From Phycisphaerales bacterium (lineage in GTDB: Bacteria; Planctomycetota; Phycisphaerae; UBA1845; Fen-1342), in the NCBI GenBank assembly GCA_022839625.1, contig JALHJL010000031.1:1-45410 (forward strand): 45,410 nt of DNA. The letters are read 5' to 3'. The position numbers and the translations under genes were made by a program. Shown here piece after piece: positions 16,237 through 23,929 of the stretch. The first letter of the stretch is position 1, and each line of letters opens with the position of its first letter. The notes below the pieces were generated by a model. It saw nothing but the letters and a program-made list of their open reading frames with translations, was not told the origin of the DNA and did no database searches.

Positions 16237-17304
16237 ATGCGGAACGACGCTGCTTGGCGCGGCAGAGCGTTGCTCGGCGCGGCCCTCTGCGCTTCGTATC
16301 TCCTTTTGTACTGGCCACTTACGGCGTGCAAACGCCCTCCCACCGAAGCACGCGAGCCACCCCGCGCCCTCCGCGACGCGCTCGTTGTCGTGATCGGTCC
16401 GGCCGAGAATCACCCGCAGTGGCCGGGCATCCGCGGCGGCGCGGAGCGATTTTTCGCGGCCGTGCCGTCGCTGCGCAGTCACTGCACTGCACCGACCGCC
16501 GCGGACGCAGAGAGTCTGCTCGCAGCCGTCACGCGCGTTCTCGAGTGGCACCCGGCGGTGGTATGCCTGTACGTGACCGACCCCGCAGCCACGCTTCCCT
16601 GCATCGATCTCATTGCTCGCCGCGACATCCTGATCGTAACCCTGGGGACGCCGTTCGGGGACCCGCGCATTACCGGGCACATCGGCGTGGACCTTGCCGC
16701 AGCCTGCGAGTTGCTCGGGGCAAACCTGTCGCGCGTGGCGGCCGGCCGGCGAAGCTACCTGCTCTTGCACGAGCAGGGCCGCACGGAGTCGGACACGAAT
16801 TGCTGCCTCCGTTTCCGTGCGGCGGCGCAGCGCCAACACGACATCACGCTCTTGCAGGAGGCCAACGCCGCAGACGGCGCGGCTTCCGGCGCGCAGCTCG
16901 CCGAAGACATGCTCGGCCTGTTCCCCAACGCGGGCTTGTTCGTGATGCTGAACCCAGAGGTCTGGTGGAACGCACCGCCGGGCTGGCACCGGCGGCTGCG
17001 TGAGCTCAATCAGGGATTCCGGTTCACGACGCTGTCGGCGGCCCCCGCGCTCTGGCCATACCTGGGCACGCCCGAGTCGCCCGGAGAGGCAGCGGCGCTC
17101 GTCGGCCCGCTGGACGGCGAAATCGGGTACGCGGCGGCGCAACTGGCGACGCAGCTTCTCATCAGCACGGAGCGCCTCCGGTCCAGAATCACGGTCCCTT
17201 GTGAGGTGGTTACACCGGAGAACCTCGCTGACTTCGCCCGGCGGTACTCGGAGTCGGCCAACGGATTAGACGTCTCCGGCTTCCTGCCGGCCGCTGCGCG
17301 ATAA
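16237..17304 (+). CDS. Periplasmic-binding-protein-like lipoprotein
   Basis: 355 residues. Signal peptide with lipobox PLTAC near residue 31. The mature part resembles the type-1 sugar-binding/LacI fold: ALVVVIGPAENHPQWPGIRGGAERFF (about 44-70), a repeating alpha/beta pattern, and the phrase FVMLNPEVWW where relatives read an effector-dependent strand. No ABC permease or ATPase genes are nearby, so a transport role is unproven. The start ATG at 16237 gives a good signal; an upstream ATG at 16165 adds 24 residues. Confidence 0.7.
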   Translation: MRNDAAWRGRALLGAALCASYLLLYWPLTACKRPPTEAREPPRALRDALVVVIGPAENHPQWPGIRGGAERFFAAVPSLRSHCTAPTAADAESLLAAVTRVLEWHPAVVCLYVTDPAATLPCIDLIARRDILIVTLGTPFGDPRITGHIGVDLAAACELLGANLSRVAAGRRSYLLLHEQGRTESDTNCCLRFRAAAQRQHDITLLQEANAADGAASGAQLAEDMLGLFPNAGLFVMLNPEVWWNAPPGWHRRLRELNQGFRFTTLSAAPALWPYLGTPESPGEAAALVGPLDGEIGYAAAQLATQLLISTERLRSRITVPCEVVTPENLADFARRYSESANGLDVSGFLPAAAR

Positions 17305-17414
17305 CGGCCGATACTGACGGCGACCGTTTGCGGCCGGCCCGGCGGCGCTGCCCACCGTGGTTGCCGGCAGTATAATCCGCGCGAACTCAGGTCCCCCAGC
17401 CCCGGAGACACGCC

Positions 17415-17675
17415 ATGGCCGAACAGCTAATCGGGAAGGTAACCCACTATTTCAGCAAGGCGCAGGTGGCCGCCATCGAGATCACGGACGGGGAGCTGCA
17501 CGTCGGCGACACCGTCCGCATCGTGGGACACACTTCGAACTTCACTCAGAGCATCGAATCCATGCAGATCGAGCACACGGCCGTGCCAGTGGCCAAGGTC
17601 GGCGACCAGATCGGCGTACGGGTCGTCGAGCACGCCCGCGAGCACGACCAGGTCTACCGCGTGCTACCGGATTGA
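17415..17675 (+). CDS. Small translation elongation factor-like protein (EF-Tu domain 2)
   Basis: 86 residues matching the standalone beta-barrel family annotated as translation elongation factor-like. It begins IGKVTHYFSKAQVAAIEI and contains LHVGDTVRIVGHTSNF, the domain 2 core of EF-Tu, EF-G and initiation factors, without any GTPase domain. Common in Planctomycetota and other deep-branching bacteria; the molecular role is not established. GGAGACACGCC precedes the ATG. Isolated gene. Confidence 0.85.
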   Translation: MAEQLIGKVTHYFSKAQVAAIEITDGELHVGDTVRIVGHTSNFTQSIESMQIEHTAVPVAKVGDQIGVRVVEHAREHDQVYRVLPD

Positions 17676-17687
17676 CCGCCGGCCTCG

Positions 17688-17772
17688 ACCCATCCGAGCC
17701 CCGAGCGCCAGCGAGTGGGCCCCGGAGGCTTGGTCGGCCGGTCCCATCCGAGCCCCGGCGCTACAGAAGAAG
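17688..17772. repeat. Direct repeat CCCATCCGAGCCCCG with palindrome words
   Basis: The 15-base word occurs twice, about 60 bases apart, flanking AGCGCCAGCGAGTGGGC and GGTCGGCCGG. Looks like decayed intergenic repeats of the TAGCGGCCGACC type. Confidence 0.55.
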
Positions 17773-17789
17773 GCGCGCGAATCACGAGC

Positions 17790-17999
17790 TCATGCGGCAT
17801 TTGTTCGGGTTTGGAGTCGGGCGTGGTAGATGATGAGTTTGGCGGTGACCCAGCGTTGGACGCGGGGCAGTCGGCGGACCCAGGCGGGTAGCGGTCCCAG
17901 TCCGCCGCCGAAGCAGGTCAGTTGTCCGAAGTAACGTTCCACTTCGCGCCGCAGGTGATACAGCGGCGGTTGGCCATCGACGCACAGACGCAGCGACAG
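17790..17999 (-). pseudogene. Transposase C-terminal remnant
   Basis: About 68 codons on the minus strand ending in a stop at 17790. VERYFGQLTCFGGGLGPLPAWVRRL and WVTAKLIIYHARL match the C-terminal end of DDE transposases (the VERxFG and KLIIYxxRL pattern). The catalytic N-terminal parts are missing; upstream codons are low-complexity. No terminal inverted repeats identified. A decayed insertion-sequence fragment. Confidence 0.6.
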
Positions 18000-18079
18000 C
18001 CGTCGCGCCGGCGATCTGGCGGCGGCCGAGGCGATGTGGTTGGAACGGGCGGAGGACGCATAGCACGTAGGCGAGCCGT

Positions 18080-18115
18080 GGCAGGTTGCATCCGCCGCGG
18101 CGGATTCCACCTGCC
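18080..18115. repeat. 36-bp palindrome
   Basis: GGCAGG...CCTGCC outside and ATCCGCC...GGCGGAT inside, centred on GC, with two mismatches. The outer word TAGGGCAGG is shared with the tandem repeat at 1-99. Intergenic, upstream of lpxI. Confidence 0.75.
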
Positions 18116-18242
18116 CTACCGCTTGGGCAAGAATCCCTTCCCGCGTCCAGGCTGGCCCGTCGCTTGCGCTCCGGGCTCCGACCGGGCTCCGATCGGCCGG
18201 CGACCTATTGCCACAAAGCGATTCGCAGCAAATCATGGGGGC

Positions 18243-19115
18243 ATGGCGTCCCCGATGCCGAGTATGTCGCCGCCGGACGCCCCGCTCGGCCTGATCGCCG
18301 GCGAGGGCGAGCTGCCCAAGCTCGTGGCACGCGGGGCGCGTGCGGCGGGCCGGAGCGTCGCGGTCGTGGCCCTGCGCGGCTGCGCCGACCCCGCCCTGCG
18401 CGAGCTGGCGGATATCTTCCGCTGGCGGGGCATCGTGCAACTGGGGCGCTGGATTCGCGTCTTCAAGCGGGCCGGCTGCCGCGAGGTCGTCATGGCCGGC
18501 CGCGTCCGCAAGGCTCGGATGTTCGCCGGGCCGCGCTGGCTCCAGTGGTTGCAATACCTGCCCGACCTGACGAGCATACGGGTGTGGTATTTCCACGCCC
18601 GCGACAAGCGTAACGACACCCTGCTCGGGGCCGTCGCGGACGAATTGCAGCGGCGAGGCCTGACCTTGGTCGATTCCACACAGTACTGTCCGGAGGCGCT
18701 CGTGGAGGCCGGCGTGCTGACGCCGGTGGAACCGTCGCGTACGGTTCGCGACGCTGCCGATTTTGCCTGGCCGCTGGCCCGGCAGATCGCCGCGCTGGAT
18801 ATCGGGCAGGCGGTCGCGGTCAAGGAGCGCGAGATCATCGCGGTCGAGGCGATCGAAGGGACGGACAAGCTGATCGAGCGGGCGGGTGAGCTATGCCCGG
18901 CGGGCGGCTGGACGCTGGTCAAGGTGGCCAAGCCGAACCAGGACATGCGGTTCGACGTGCCCACGATCGGCCCGCAGACGATCGAGAGCCTGCACCGCGC
19001 CCGCGCGGCCGGGCTGGTCGTGGAGGCCGGCAAGACCATCCTCGTGGAACGCGACCGGACGCTGGAGCTGGCCCGGAAGTACCGCATCGCCGTCATCGGC
19101 CGCGGGGCCGAATGA
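18243..19115 (+). CDS. lpxI: UDP-2,3-diacylglucosamine pyrophosphatase LpxI
   Basis: 290 residues of the LpxI (DUF1009) family, which hydrolyses UDP-2,3-diacyl-GlcN to lipid X in lipid A synthesis; it replaces LpxH in many non-enteric lineages. The N-terminal domain begins LGLIAGEGELPKLVA; MAGRVRKA follows near 80. The C-terminal DUF1009 core has VAVKEREIIAVEAIEGTDKLIERAG near 205 and the catalytic-domain end VKVAKPNQDMRFDVPTIGPQTI near 236. With lpxD in the same window it indicates an outer membrane carrying lipid A. The ATG at 18243 is chosen after GGGGGC; ATGs at 18255 and 18264 are alternatives. Confidence 0.93.
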   Translation: MASPMPSMSPPDAPLGLIAGEGELPKLVARGARAAGRSVAVVALRGCADPALRELADIFRWRGIVQLGRWIRVFKRAGCREVVMAGRVRKARMFAGPRWLQWLQYLPDLTSIRVWYFHARDKRNDTLLGAVADELQRRGLTLVDSTQYCPEALVEAGVLTPVEPSRTVRDAADFAWPLARQIAALDIGQAVAVKEREIIAVEAIEGTDKLIERAGELCPAGGWTLVKVAKPNQDMRFDVPTIGPQTIESLHRARAAGLVVEAGKTILVERDRTLELARKYRIAVIGRGAE

Positions 19116-19149
19116 CGCCCGGCTGGACGCGCAAGGCGGGTGCGCAGGT

Positions 19150-19237
19150 GTCCGTTGAGAAAGGGGGCTGGCTCCGCGCCGGCGGGGCTTCGCGGCGGTG
19201 CGGCGTGGTTTCCCCGCGGTGCCTGTCCCCCTGATAC
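19150..19237. repeat. Family-A palindromic element between lpxI and gspE (copy A3)
   Basis: About 88 bp. The left end GTCCGTTGAGAAAGGGGGCTGGCTCCGC is close to copies A1 and A2; the right end GCCTGTCCCCCTGATACC is its diverged inverse. It shares the GCTTCGCGGCGG interior. It lies between convergent genes and could act as a bidirectional terminator. Confidence 0.8.
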
Positions 19238-19248
19238 CCTCCCCGACG

Positions 19249-20514
19249 TTATCCGCCGGCGGGCGCGCTGCCGTCCAGGCTCAGAGGTACTCTAACGTCC
19301 GCAAGCGTGCTCCAGAACAGCCGGGCCACTTCACGCAACGAGGTCTCGCCCGCGGCCACCTTCTCCAGTGCCCGGGTGGCGGCGGACTTGATTCCCATTG
19401 CACCCAGCCGCTTGCGAATCTCAGGCTGCGGCTGCCCGTCCGCGAGCCACAAGCCGAATTCGTCGTCGAGCAGCGCAATCTCGAATACGCCGGTTCGTCC
19501 CCGGTACCCATAGCCATTGCAGCTCGAGCAGCTCCGCGCTTCGAACACCTTCTCCGGCGGATTCACGCCCGCCTGTCCGAAGAGCCGACTTTCCGCCGCC
19601 GAGACCGCGCGCGGCTGGGCGCACGCACGGCACAGTCGGCGTACCAGGTTCTGCGCGATCACCATGCGCAACGCGCCACCGAGGATGTAGTAGGGTACGG
19701 CGAAGTAGTGCATGGCGTGGATCGCCGCAGCGGCGTCGCGCCCGTGAATGGTGGCGAGCACCTGGCGCCCGGTCAGTGCGGCCTGTGCGGCGACGGAGGC
19801 GGAATGCGGATCGCGGATTTCGCCGACGATCAGCACGTCCGGATCCACGCGCAACAGCAGCCGCAGCCCTTCCTGCATGGTGATGCCGCGCTTGGGATTG
19901 ACCTCCAACTGGCGCACGTGCGGCAGGTTGAACTCGGCGGGCTCCTCGATCGAAACCGCCACGCGATGAACCAGGTCCTCGAGGCCGGTCAGCGCGTACA
20001 GGGTCGTCGTCTTGCCCGAGCCGGTGGGGCCGGCGATGAGCGCCAGCCCGTGCGTTTCGTTCAACACGTTCTGGATCGCCTGTCGCTCGTCGGCCAGCAG
20101 TCCGAGGTGTTCCGCGTCGCGCCAATCCTGGGGCGTGGTCAGGAGGCGGAGATGGGTTGCCTCGTTGCGCGGGGCCGTGGGCAGGATCGTCGCACGGATG
20201 TCGCGCGTGACTTCCCCCTTCGACCAGCGGAACTGCCCTTCCGCCGGCTTGATCGTCGCTTCAACGTCCAGTTCTGCCGCCACACGAACCTGGTTGATGA
20301 TTCGCCGCGCCTGCGCCGCGGGCAAATGGTGCCTCTCGTGCAGCATCCCGTCGACGCGGAAGCGCACCATCGCCACGTCCCCCCAGGTGTCCACGTGCAC
20401 GTCGGTAGCCCCTTCCGTCACCGCTTCCTGCATGACGGTCGCCAGCAGCTCGCTCGGCGGTGCATCCAGCCCGGCGCTTGACGGCGTACGTTCCTTGCCC
20501 GCGGAATCGCTCAT
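19249..20514 (-). CDS. GspE/PilB-type secretion or pilus ATPase
   Basis: Hexameric traffic ATPase of 421 residues that powers type II secretion or type IV pilus assembly. N2-like segment about 25-125; Walker A GPTGSGKTTTLYAL near 163; Asp box near 190; Walker B RVDPDVLIVGEIRDPHSA near 225; His box ATIHGRDAAAAI near 255. A four-Cys zinc site is present (CRAC...CSSC). The N-terminal N1 domain that docks GspE to GspL is missing, which is more like PilT-length or orphan planctomycete copies. No pilin, GspF or GspD genes are adjacent. A STAS protein lies upstream. Confidence 0.9.
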   Translation of the reverse strand: MSDSAGKERTPSSAGLDAPPSELLATVMQEAVTEGATDVHVDTWGDVAMVRFRVDGMLHERHHLPAAQARRIINQVRVAAELDVEATIKPAEGQFRWSKGEVTRDIRATILPTAPRNEATHLRLLTTPQDWRDAEHLGLLADERQAIQNVLNETHGLALIAGPTGSGKTTTLYALTGLEDLVHRVAVSIEEPAEFNLPHVRQLEVNPKRGITMQEGLRLLLRVDPDVLIVGEIRDPHSASVAAQAALTGRQVLATIHGRDAAAAIHAMHYFAVPYYILGGALRMVIAQNLVRRLCRACAQPRAVSAAESRLFGQAGVNPPEKVFEARSCSSCNGYGYRGRTGVFEIALLDDEFGLWLADGQPQPEIRKRLGAMGIKSAATRALEKVAAGETSLREVARLFWSTLADVRVPLSLDGSAPAGG

Positions 20515-20614
20515 GGCATAGTCCCTCGTGAGTCGGCGTCGCAGAGGCGGGCGACGGTTGCGGCAGCCCTCCCAAAGTGCTTTGTGCGTCCGCGCGGCGT
20601 GCTTCCCGTGTCCG

Positions 20615-20953
20615 TCACGCGCCCATTTGCAGACCGGCCAACCCGCTCGGCACGTCGTCCGCGAAGTCGAAGATCCGGTCCAGGCCGGTCACCAGGAACA
20701 CGCCCCACACCTGCGTGTTGACGCCGGCCAGCTTGAGCCGCCGGTGGTTCGTGATGGTGACCAGCTTGCGCAGCTTCAGGAGCTGGGCGATGTTGGACGA
20801 GTTGAGGTAGTTCAGGGTGCCCAGGTTCAGGAGCACGTCCTGCCGCGGGTCGCGGGTGCATTGCTCGATGATGGCGCTCAGGTCGTCCGTGAACTGCGGA
20901 TCGTCGCCCAACTCCCCCAACAGGACCGTCTCAGACCATTGTTGGACAGACAT
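20615..20953 (-). CDS. STAS-domain protein (anti-sigma factor antagonist-like)
   Basis: 112 residues with the STAS fold: LLNLGTLNYLNSSNIAQLLKL near 48-68 aligns with the DxSGLGxL phosphorylation loop of SpoIIAA, with adjacent Ser residues at the phospho-acceptor position. Family role is partner switching with an anti-sigma kinase; none is encoded here. ATG 20953 preferred; a GTG at 20974 adds seven residues. It precedes the GspE-like gene by about 100 bases on the same strand. Confidence 0.85.
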   Translation of the reverse strand: MSVQQWSETVLLGELGDDPQFTDDLSAIIEQCTRDPRQDVLLNLGTLNYLNSSNIAQLLKLRKLVTITNHRRLKLAGVNTQVWGVFLVTGLDRIFDFADDVPSGLAGLQMGA

Positions 20954-21041
20954 GCGCACCGTCCCTGTTGGCACAACCGCGAAACACAGGCTACCCGATG
21001 GCCCGGAACGATACGCCCGCGCGGCCGGGGCGTCAACCCGC

Positions 21042-21671
21042 CTACCTCAACTCCACGTTCCAGTACGCGAAGTCCAGGAACTGCTTCCAGCTCGCATACT
21101 TGGAGTCCGAGAGCTTGATCGTGAGCACCGGCGACCGCCGCGGCTTGCTCGGCGGCGCGACCAGCCTCATGTGCGCCTGCTGCGGGGTGCGGCCGCCCTT
21201 CTTCGCGTTGCAATGGATGCACGCGCACACGATGTTCTGCCACGAGTTGTCGCCGCCCTGCGAACGGGGGATCACGTGGTCCAGACTCAGCTCGCTCGTC
21301 GGATAACGCCGGCCGCAGTACTGGCAGCGGTTTTGATCGCGCGCGAACAGGTTCCGCCGGTTCAGCTTGACGCCCGCGCTGGGCAGCTTGTCGTAGCCCA
21401 GCAGCCGGATGATCTTGGGCACGGCGATCTGAAACCGCACGGTGCGGACCCAGTCGTACTGCTCCGGCTGGAAGCGGTGCTTGGCCTGGCTGACCTCGAC
21501 CCAGTCGTCGAAATCGTAGGCCAGGTATTCCCCGTCCGTGACCGAAACGACTTCGGCCAGGTCACGGTACAGGAGCGTCAGTGCGCGGCGCGCGGTCACC
21601 ACCCGCACCGCCATGTACAGGCGGTTGAGCAGCAGGACACTGGCGGAAAGTGGCGACTCGACGGCAACCAT
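21042..21671 (-). CDS. HNH endonuclease family protein
   Basis: 209 residues with a complete HNH zinc-finger nuclease domain in the C-terminal half: CQYCGRR (about 118-124), the metal/His motif LSLDHVIPRSQGG (about 130-142), then W-NIVCACIHCNAKKGGRTP. The N-terminal 100 residues (LNRLYMAVRVVTARRALTLLYRD...) match the conserved bacterial HNH proteins found near housekeeping genes, whose role is not established. The ATG at 21671 follows GAGG; upstream codons contain repeat-like sequence. Confidence 0.88.
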   Translation of the reverse strand: MVAVESPLSASVLLLNRLYMAVRVVTARRALTLLYRDLAEVVSVTDGEYLAYDFDDWVEVSQAKHRFQPEQYDWVRTVRFQIAVPKIIRLLGYDKLPSAGVKLNRRNLFARDQNRCQYCGRRYPTSELSLDHVIPRSQGGDNSWQNIVCACIHCNAKKGGRTPQQAHMRLVAPPSKPRRSPVLTIKLSDSKYASWKQFLDFAYWNVELR

Positions 21672-21840
21672 GGCCGGCCTCAAGCTCCTACCGGTTGAGG
21701 TTCGCATTGTACCGTGCGCCGATTGTAGGGGTTCTAGAGCCGCGCAGCAAGACGGTTTATCGATGCTCAGGTCCGCAATGGCCCCTGCGCCGCGGGCTCC
21801 GGCCGGCCGCACGCCCCGTCGCACCGTCCACCGAGCCTGT

Positions 21841-21937
21841 CAGCCCGTTGAAGAGGATTACAGGCACCGCGACAGAACCATGCCGCGCCACCGCGAACGC
21901 ACGCCGGCGCGGAGGCCGGTTCCCCTCTTCAGCGGAC
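21841..21937. repeat. Family-A palindromic element (copy A4)
   Basis: 97 bp aligning end to end with the distal part of A1 (2182-2274): shared words GAACCATGCCGCGC, CCGCGAA, GCGCGGAG, and TCCCCTCTTCA before GCGGAC. The left inverted repeat is more decayed (GTTGAAGAGGATTACAGGC). Confidence 0.82.
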
Positions 21938-22223
21938 GCCCATCCCCGGGCGTGCGGGTCGCCCCCGCCGCCGCGCCGGCAGCGACTCCCGGGCGCGGCC
22001 CAGCGCCCGCCGCCCCCGTCGCCGCTGAACCAGCGAACTGACCGTCGGGCCGCCGGTCCCCGGCTGGCGGCAGAGCCGAATCGGCGCCGCGGGGCTGTGA
22101 TTGGACCCGCCCCACAAGCCGAACGAGCCCAAGCAACAGGGTCCGGCGCAGCTATCGGACCAGCGCGGCGGGTTTAAGCTGTCGGGTGGACGGGACTTAC
22201 AAAGATTTTGCGCAACATTGGCG

Positions 22224-22251
22224 TTGAAAGTCCTGGCGGTGGCAGTATACT
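22224..22251 (+). promoter_or_regulatory. Sigma-70-like promoter
   Basis: TTGAAA at 22224-22229, a 16-bp spacer and TATACT at 22246-22251. One of the better promoter matches in the window, yet the next gene starts about 240 bases later. Confidence 0.55.
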
Positions 22252-22336
22252 TAGGGTGCATGCGGGACAACGACGTCCGCGTCGCGCGTCTCCGCCGCGT
22301 AGGTTCTTTGAAATTCTGAACTTGCTTCCACTCGCT

Positions 22337-22376
22337 GCGGCACCCTCAGACCGCGCCAATACCCACAGGGTGCCGC
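22337..22376. repeat. 10-bp perfect inverted repeat
   Basis: GCGGCACCCT at 22337-22346 and AGGGTGCCGC at 22367-22376, a 20-base loop, no T-run. A further AGGGTGC at 22253-22259 could compete for the same strand. The word GCCGCACCCT also appears near 26.83 and 26.89 kb, suggesting a dispersed repeat. Confidence 0.75.
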
Positions 22377-22495
22377 ACGCCTTATAGTGGGACAATTCTC
22401 AGATCCTAACGCAAACCTATCAGAGCCCGCCCCTGCCGCGCGTGACTGCAATTGCGCGCCGCAGGTACTCGCGCCCGCCAGGCGGCTGCGCTATA

Positions 22496-23305
22496 ATGCC
22501 CGCCGTGTTACGCCCAAGGACCGCCGACCCCTCACGGCCCCCGCCGCATCACTGGCTGTACGCCCTCCCGGGCGGCCGGCTGCCGGCCGCCGTGGTATGC
22601 GCACACCATCGCTACGAACTGGTGGAGACGTTCAAGCACGACTTCTTCGCCGCCACGGGGCTCTACCGCGGTCCGACGGACCTGGCGGTGCTCAAGGTGA
22701 ACCGTACCAACGAGTTCTTCGGCATGCCGCTGGTAGGAATCGGGCGCTGGCTGGCGCAGCGCGAGATCAGGCTGTATCGGGCGGCCCAGGACCTGCCCGG
22801 GGTGCCGCGTTTGATCGGGCCGGTCGGCCAAACCGGCTTCATGCACGCATTTGTGCCCGGCCACGCGCTGGGCCGGCGCGAGCAGGTCAGCGACACCTTC
22901 TTCGACGAGCTGCAGACGCTCATCGCGGCATTGCACGCCCGTCACATTGCCTACGTGGACTTCAACAAGCGGGAGAATATCCTGGTGGGCGACGATGGCC
23001 GGCCGTACCTGATCGACTTTCAGATCTCGCTGCTGCTGCCGCCGATCGGCTGGCGGCGCTGGCGGCCGATACGCTGGTTGCTGGCGCGCTTCCAACAAGG
23101 CGACGATTACCACTGTCTGAAACACAAGCGGCGTCTGCGTCGCGACCTGCTGACCGACGCGGAAGCTCGCCGGGTCAGCCGGCTGAGCCCCTGGATCCGG
23201 CTGCACCGCTGGATCGCCCGGCCGTTGACGTACCTGCGCCGGGGGCTGCTGCGGCGCGTGCAGGGCGACGGCGGGAGTTCCGTCGCGGGCGCGTCGGCGA
23301 AGTAG
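22496..23305 (+). CDS. RIO/Kdo-kinase-like protein kinase
   Basis: 269 residues with a compact kinase fold of the lipopolysaccharide-kinase/RIO type. The Lys of VLKVNR near residue 63 is the ATP-anchoring lysine; the catalytic loop is YVDFNKRENILV near 155 (Asp and Asn conserved); the metal motif is LIDFQ near 173 in place of DFG. The C-terminal 90 residues are Arg/Trp-rich and basic. Substrate unknown: lipid A core sugar or protein are both possible. The start is uncertain: ATG 22496 overlaps a TATAAT sequence, and an upstream GTG at 22442 is in frame. Confidence 0.75.
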   Translation: MPAVLRPRTADPSRPPPHHWLYALPGGRLPAAVVCAHHRYELVETFKHDFFAATGLYRGPTDLAVLKVNRTNEFFGMPLVGIGRWLAQREIRLYRAAQDLPGVPRLIGPVGQTGFMHAFVPGHALGRREQVSDTFFDELQTLIAALHARHIAYVDFNKRENILVGDDGRPYLIDFQISLLLPPIGWRRWRPIRWLLARFQQGDDYHCLKHKRRLRRDLLTDAEARRVSRLSPWIRLHRWIARPLTYLRRGLLRRVQGDGGSSVAGASAK

Positions 23306-23424
23306 CGGGCGCGACGGGCTGGCTTGAGGGAACGCCGGGGGGTACACTGGGCCGCCGTTGTGGACCGCACGAACTGGCGCGGCTGGATACCTGGCAACCA
23401 CAGGCTTGGAAGCGAGGACATGAC

Positions 23425-23907
23425 ATGATGCGAGCAATTGCGTTGAGTGTGATGGCGGCCGGGCTGGTGCTTGGCACCACGGGTTGCGCGCCCAATGCCA
23501 CCGTGGGAACTGGCATGGTGATGTCCCAGCAGTGGTTCGGGGACACGGGCTTCGTCGGGCACAGCAACAATATCACCGTCCTGCCCGGATCCAGAATTAA
23601 CAAGCTGTCCATCCAGGGCGACAACAACACGGTCACGGTGATGGACGACGTGACGATCTGGAAGGTGGAGTTCTGGGGCAAGGGAAACACGATCAGTATC
23701 CCCGAGTATCTCTCGATCCGGACCAACGCCGTCGGCGCCAACCAGATCATCCGCCGGCCGCGGATGGTCACGCCCATGCCGCGGTATGAACCGCTTCCTC
23801 CTGTGTACACCCCGCGGCCGGCCGAGGAGCCAACTCCGCCGGCCGACACCGGGCTCCCGCCGGAGGCCGACATCGCGGACTACGAGCCGCCGCTGGAAGA
23901 CAGGTGA
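23425..23907 (+). CDS. DUF3060-like lipoprotein
   Basis: 160 residues. Lipobox LGTTGC near residue 21. The mature part has the DUF3060-like beta pattern around GHSNNITVLPGS and IQGDNNTVTVMDDV, then VEFWGKGNTISIP, repeated short strands with Asn-Asn turns. The C-terminal 45 residues are Pro-rich. Starts at ATG-ATG 23425/23428 after GAGG. It is followed after 22 bases by the GYF-TIGR00266 gene. Confidence 0.75.
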   Translation: MMRAIALSVMAAGLVLGTTGCAPNATVGTGMVMSQQWFGDTGFVGHSNNITVLPGSRINKLSIQGDNNTVTVMDDVTIWKVEFWGKGNTISIPEYLSIRTNAVGANQIIRRPRMVTPMPRYEPLPPVYTPRPAEEPTPPADTGLPPEADIADYEPPLEDR

Positions 23908-23929
23908 CGGCCGCACTAGAGCACGACGG

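Larger units (their letters stand above)
21672..22495. other. 824-bp gene-free region
   Basis: No gene supported. It contains a family-A element (21841-21937), a GC-rich low-complexity stretch (21945-22110), a sigma-70-like promoter (22224-22251) and a hairpin (22337-22376). A 19-codon ORF starts at ATG 22260, two bases from the predicted transcript start. Confidence 0.6.

Noticed and set aside
16237..17304. ABC sugar transporter operon
   Set aside because: Only the binding-protein-like gene is present; no permease or ATPase.
22387..23907. A single 506-codon protein fusing the kinase region and the DUF3060-like lipoprotein
   Set aside because: The kinase is in another frame, and the lipoprotein has its own ribosome site, start and signal peptide at 23425.
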